NCBI GenBank assembly: GCA_904501955.1
Contig: CAJGCY010000126.1
Span: 1-7,365 of the forward strand
From: an uncultured Akkermansia sp.
GTDB lineage: Bacteria > Verrucomicrobiota > Verrucomicrobiia > Verrucomicrobiales > Akkermansiaceae
DNA length: 7,365 nt
Reading direction: 5' to 3'
Shown here: positions 7,199-7,365 of the stretch, piece by piece
How positions within the stretch are numbered: position 1 is the first letter of the stretch
Layout of the letters: each line of letters opens with the position of its first letter
Made by a program: the position numbers and the translations under genes
Notes under the pieces: generated by a model
Databases searched by the model: none
Seen by the model: the letters and a program-made list of their open reading frames with translations, nothing else
Told to the model about the DNA's origin: nothing

Positions 7199-7365
7199 AT
7201 AAATTATAGCAATAGCGAATATAAGCACTACTATGAAAGCGTCAATGGCGGCGAACCTGCCTGTATTGATGAGCAAATTCCCTTTGATATTCCTGATTCT
7301 TGGGAGTGGGTGAGATTAGGAGAAATTCTTTCGGTAATAACAGATGGAACTCACAAAACACCTAC
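7199..7365 (+). pseudogene. hsdS: 5'-truncated or silent type I restriction specificity subunit (hsdS), runs off the right edge
   Basis: The plus-strand frame opens right after a TGA (7196-7198) and stays open to the window end (55 codons). It reads ...YYESVNGGEPACIDEQ, then IPFDIPDSWEWVRLGEI, then SVITDGTHKTP. This is the highly characteristic entry into an HsdS target-recognition domain (IPF-IP-sW-W-rLg followed by DGTHKTP). HsdS sets the DNA sequence recognised by a type I restriction-modification complex. The frame contains no ATG or TTG, and its only GTG falls inside the conserved motif. Many intact HsdS proteins have several dozen further residues before this point. It is therefore either a decayed fragment or a start-less silent cassette of a phase-variable hsdS locus. 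The part beyond 7365 decides which. It runs opposite to the DUF2971 gene. Confidence 0.75.

Noticed and set aside
7233..7311. ATG-initiated plus-strand frame overlapping the hsdS piece.
   Set aside because: It is in a different frame from the HsdS motif, only about 25 codons long, and has no recognisable features.

Overview
The window looks like a chromosomal segment of a Gram-negative bacterium: it encodes a tripartite-type RND efflux pump whose adaptor has a cleavable signal peptide. The left and middle parts are GC-rich. The genes have weak or absent Shine-Dalgarno sequences, and the non-coding DNA carries GC-rich palindromic repeats. This is compatible with a gut Verrucomicrobiota such as Akkermansia, but that placement is an impression from sequence style and not a demonstrated identity. 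The right end (from about 6230) is clearly more AT-rich and carries genes typical of accessory or defence islands.

Layout. Positions 1-355 hold a cluster of short palindromic, inverted and direct repeats with no gene I can support. A strong minus-strand intrinsic terminator (398-431) ends a two-gene minus-strand operon. The promoter-distal gene (458-3793) encodes an AcrB/MexB-type (HAE-1) RND inner-membrane transporter. The promoter-proximal gene (3818-6010) encodes its periplasmic adaptor. The adaptor is double length: two complete AcrA-like modules in tandem in one chain, each with its own alpha-hairpin and its own R-x3-L-x6-S tip motif. No outer-membrane factor or local regulator gene is present. 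The operon leader (6011-6233) is AT-rich and contains a candidate promoter and a perfect 19-bp palindrome.

Further right, a low-GC gene (6234-7130, minus) encodes a DUF2971 protein. It has a good sigma70-type promoter so close to its start codon that the mRNA would be nearly leaderless. On the opposite strand, 7199 to the window edge encodes the start of a type I restriction specificity (HsdS) target-recognition domain, but without any usable start codon. It is therefore a truncated gene or a silent recombination cassette.

How the genes work together: the adaptor and transporter should form a proton-driven drug or lipid exporter that borrows a TolC-like channel encoded elsewhere. The tandem adaptor is the most interesting object here. 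Three chains would supply the six adaptor modules needed around one RND trimer, with the two non-equivalent positions fixed covalently. The DUF2971 gene and the hsdS piece appear to belong to a separate, horizontally acquired restriction/defence region.
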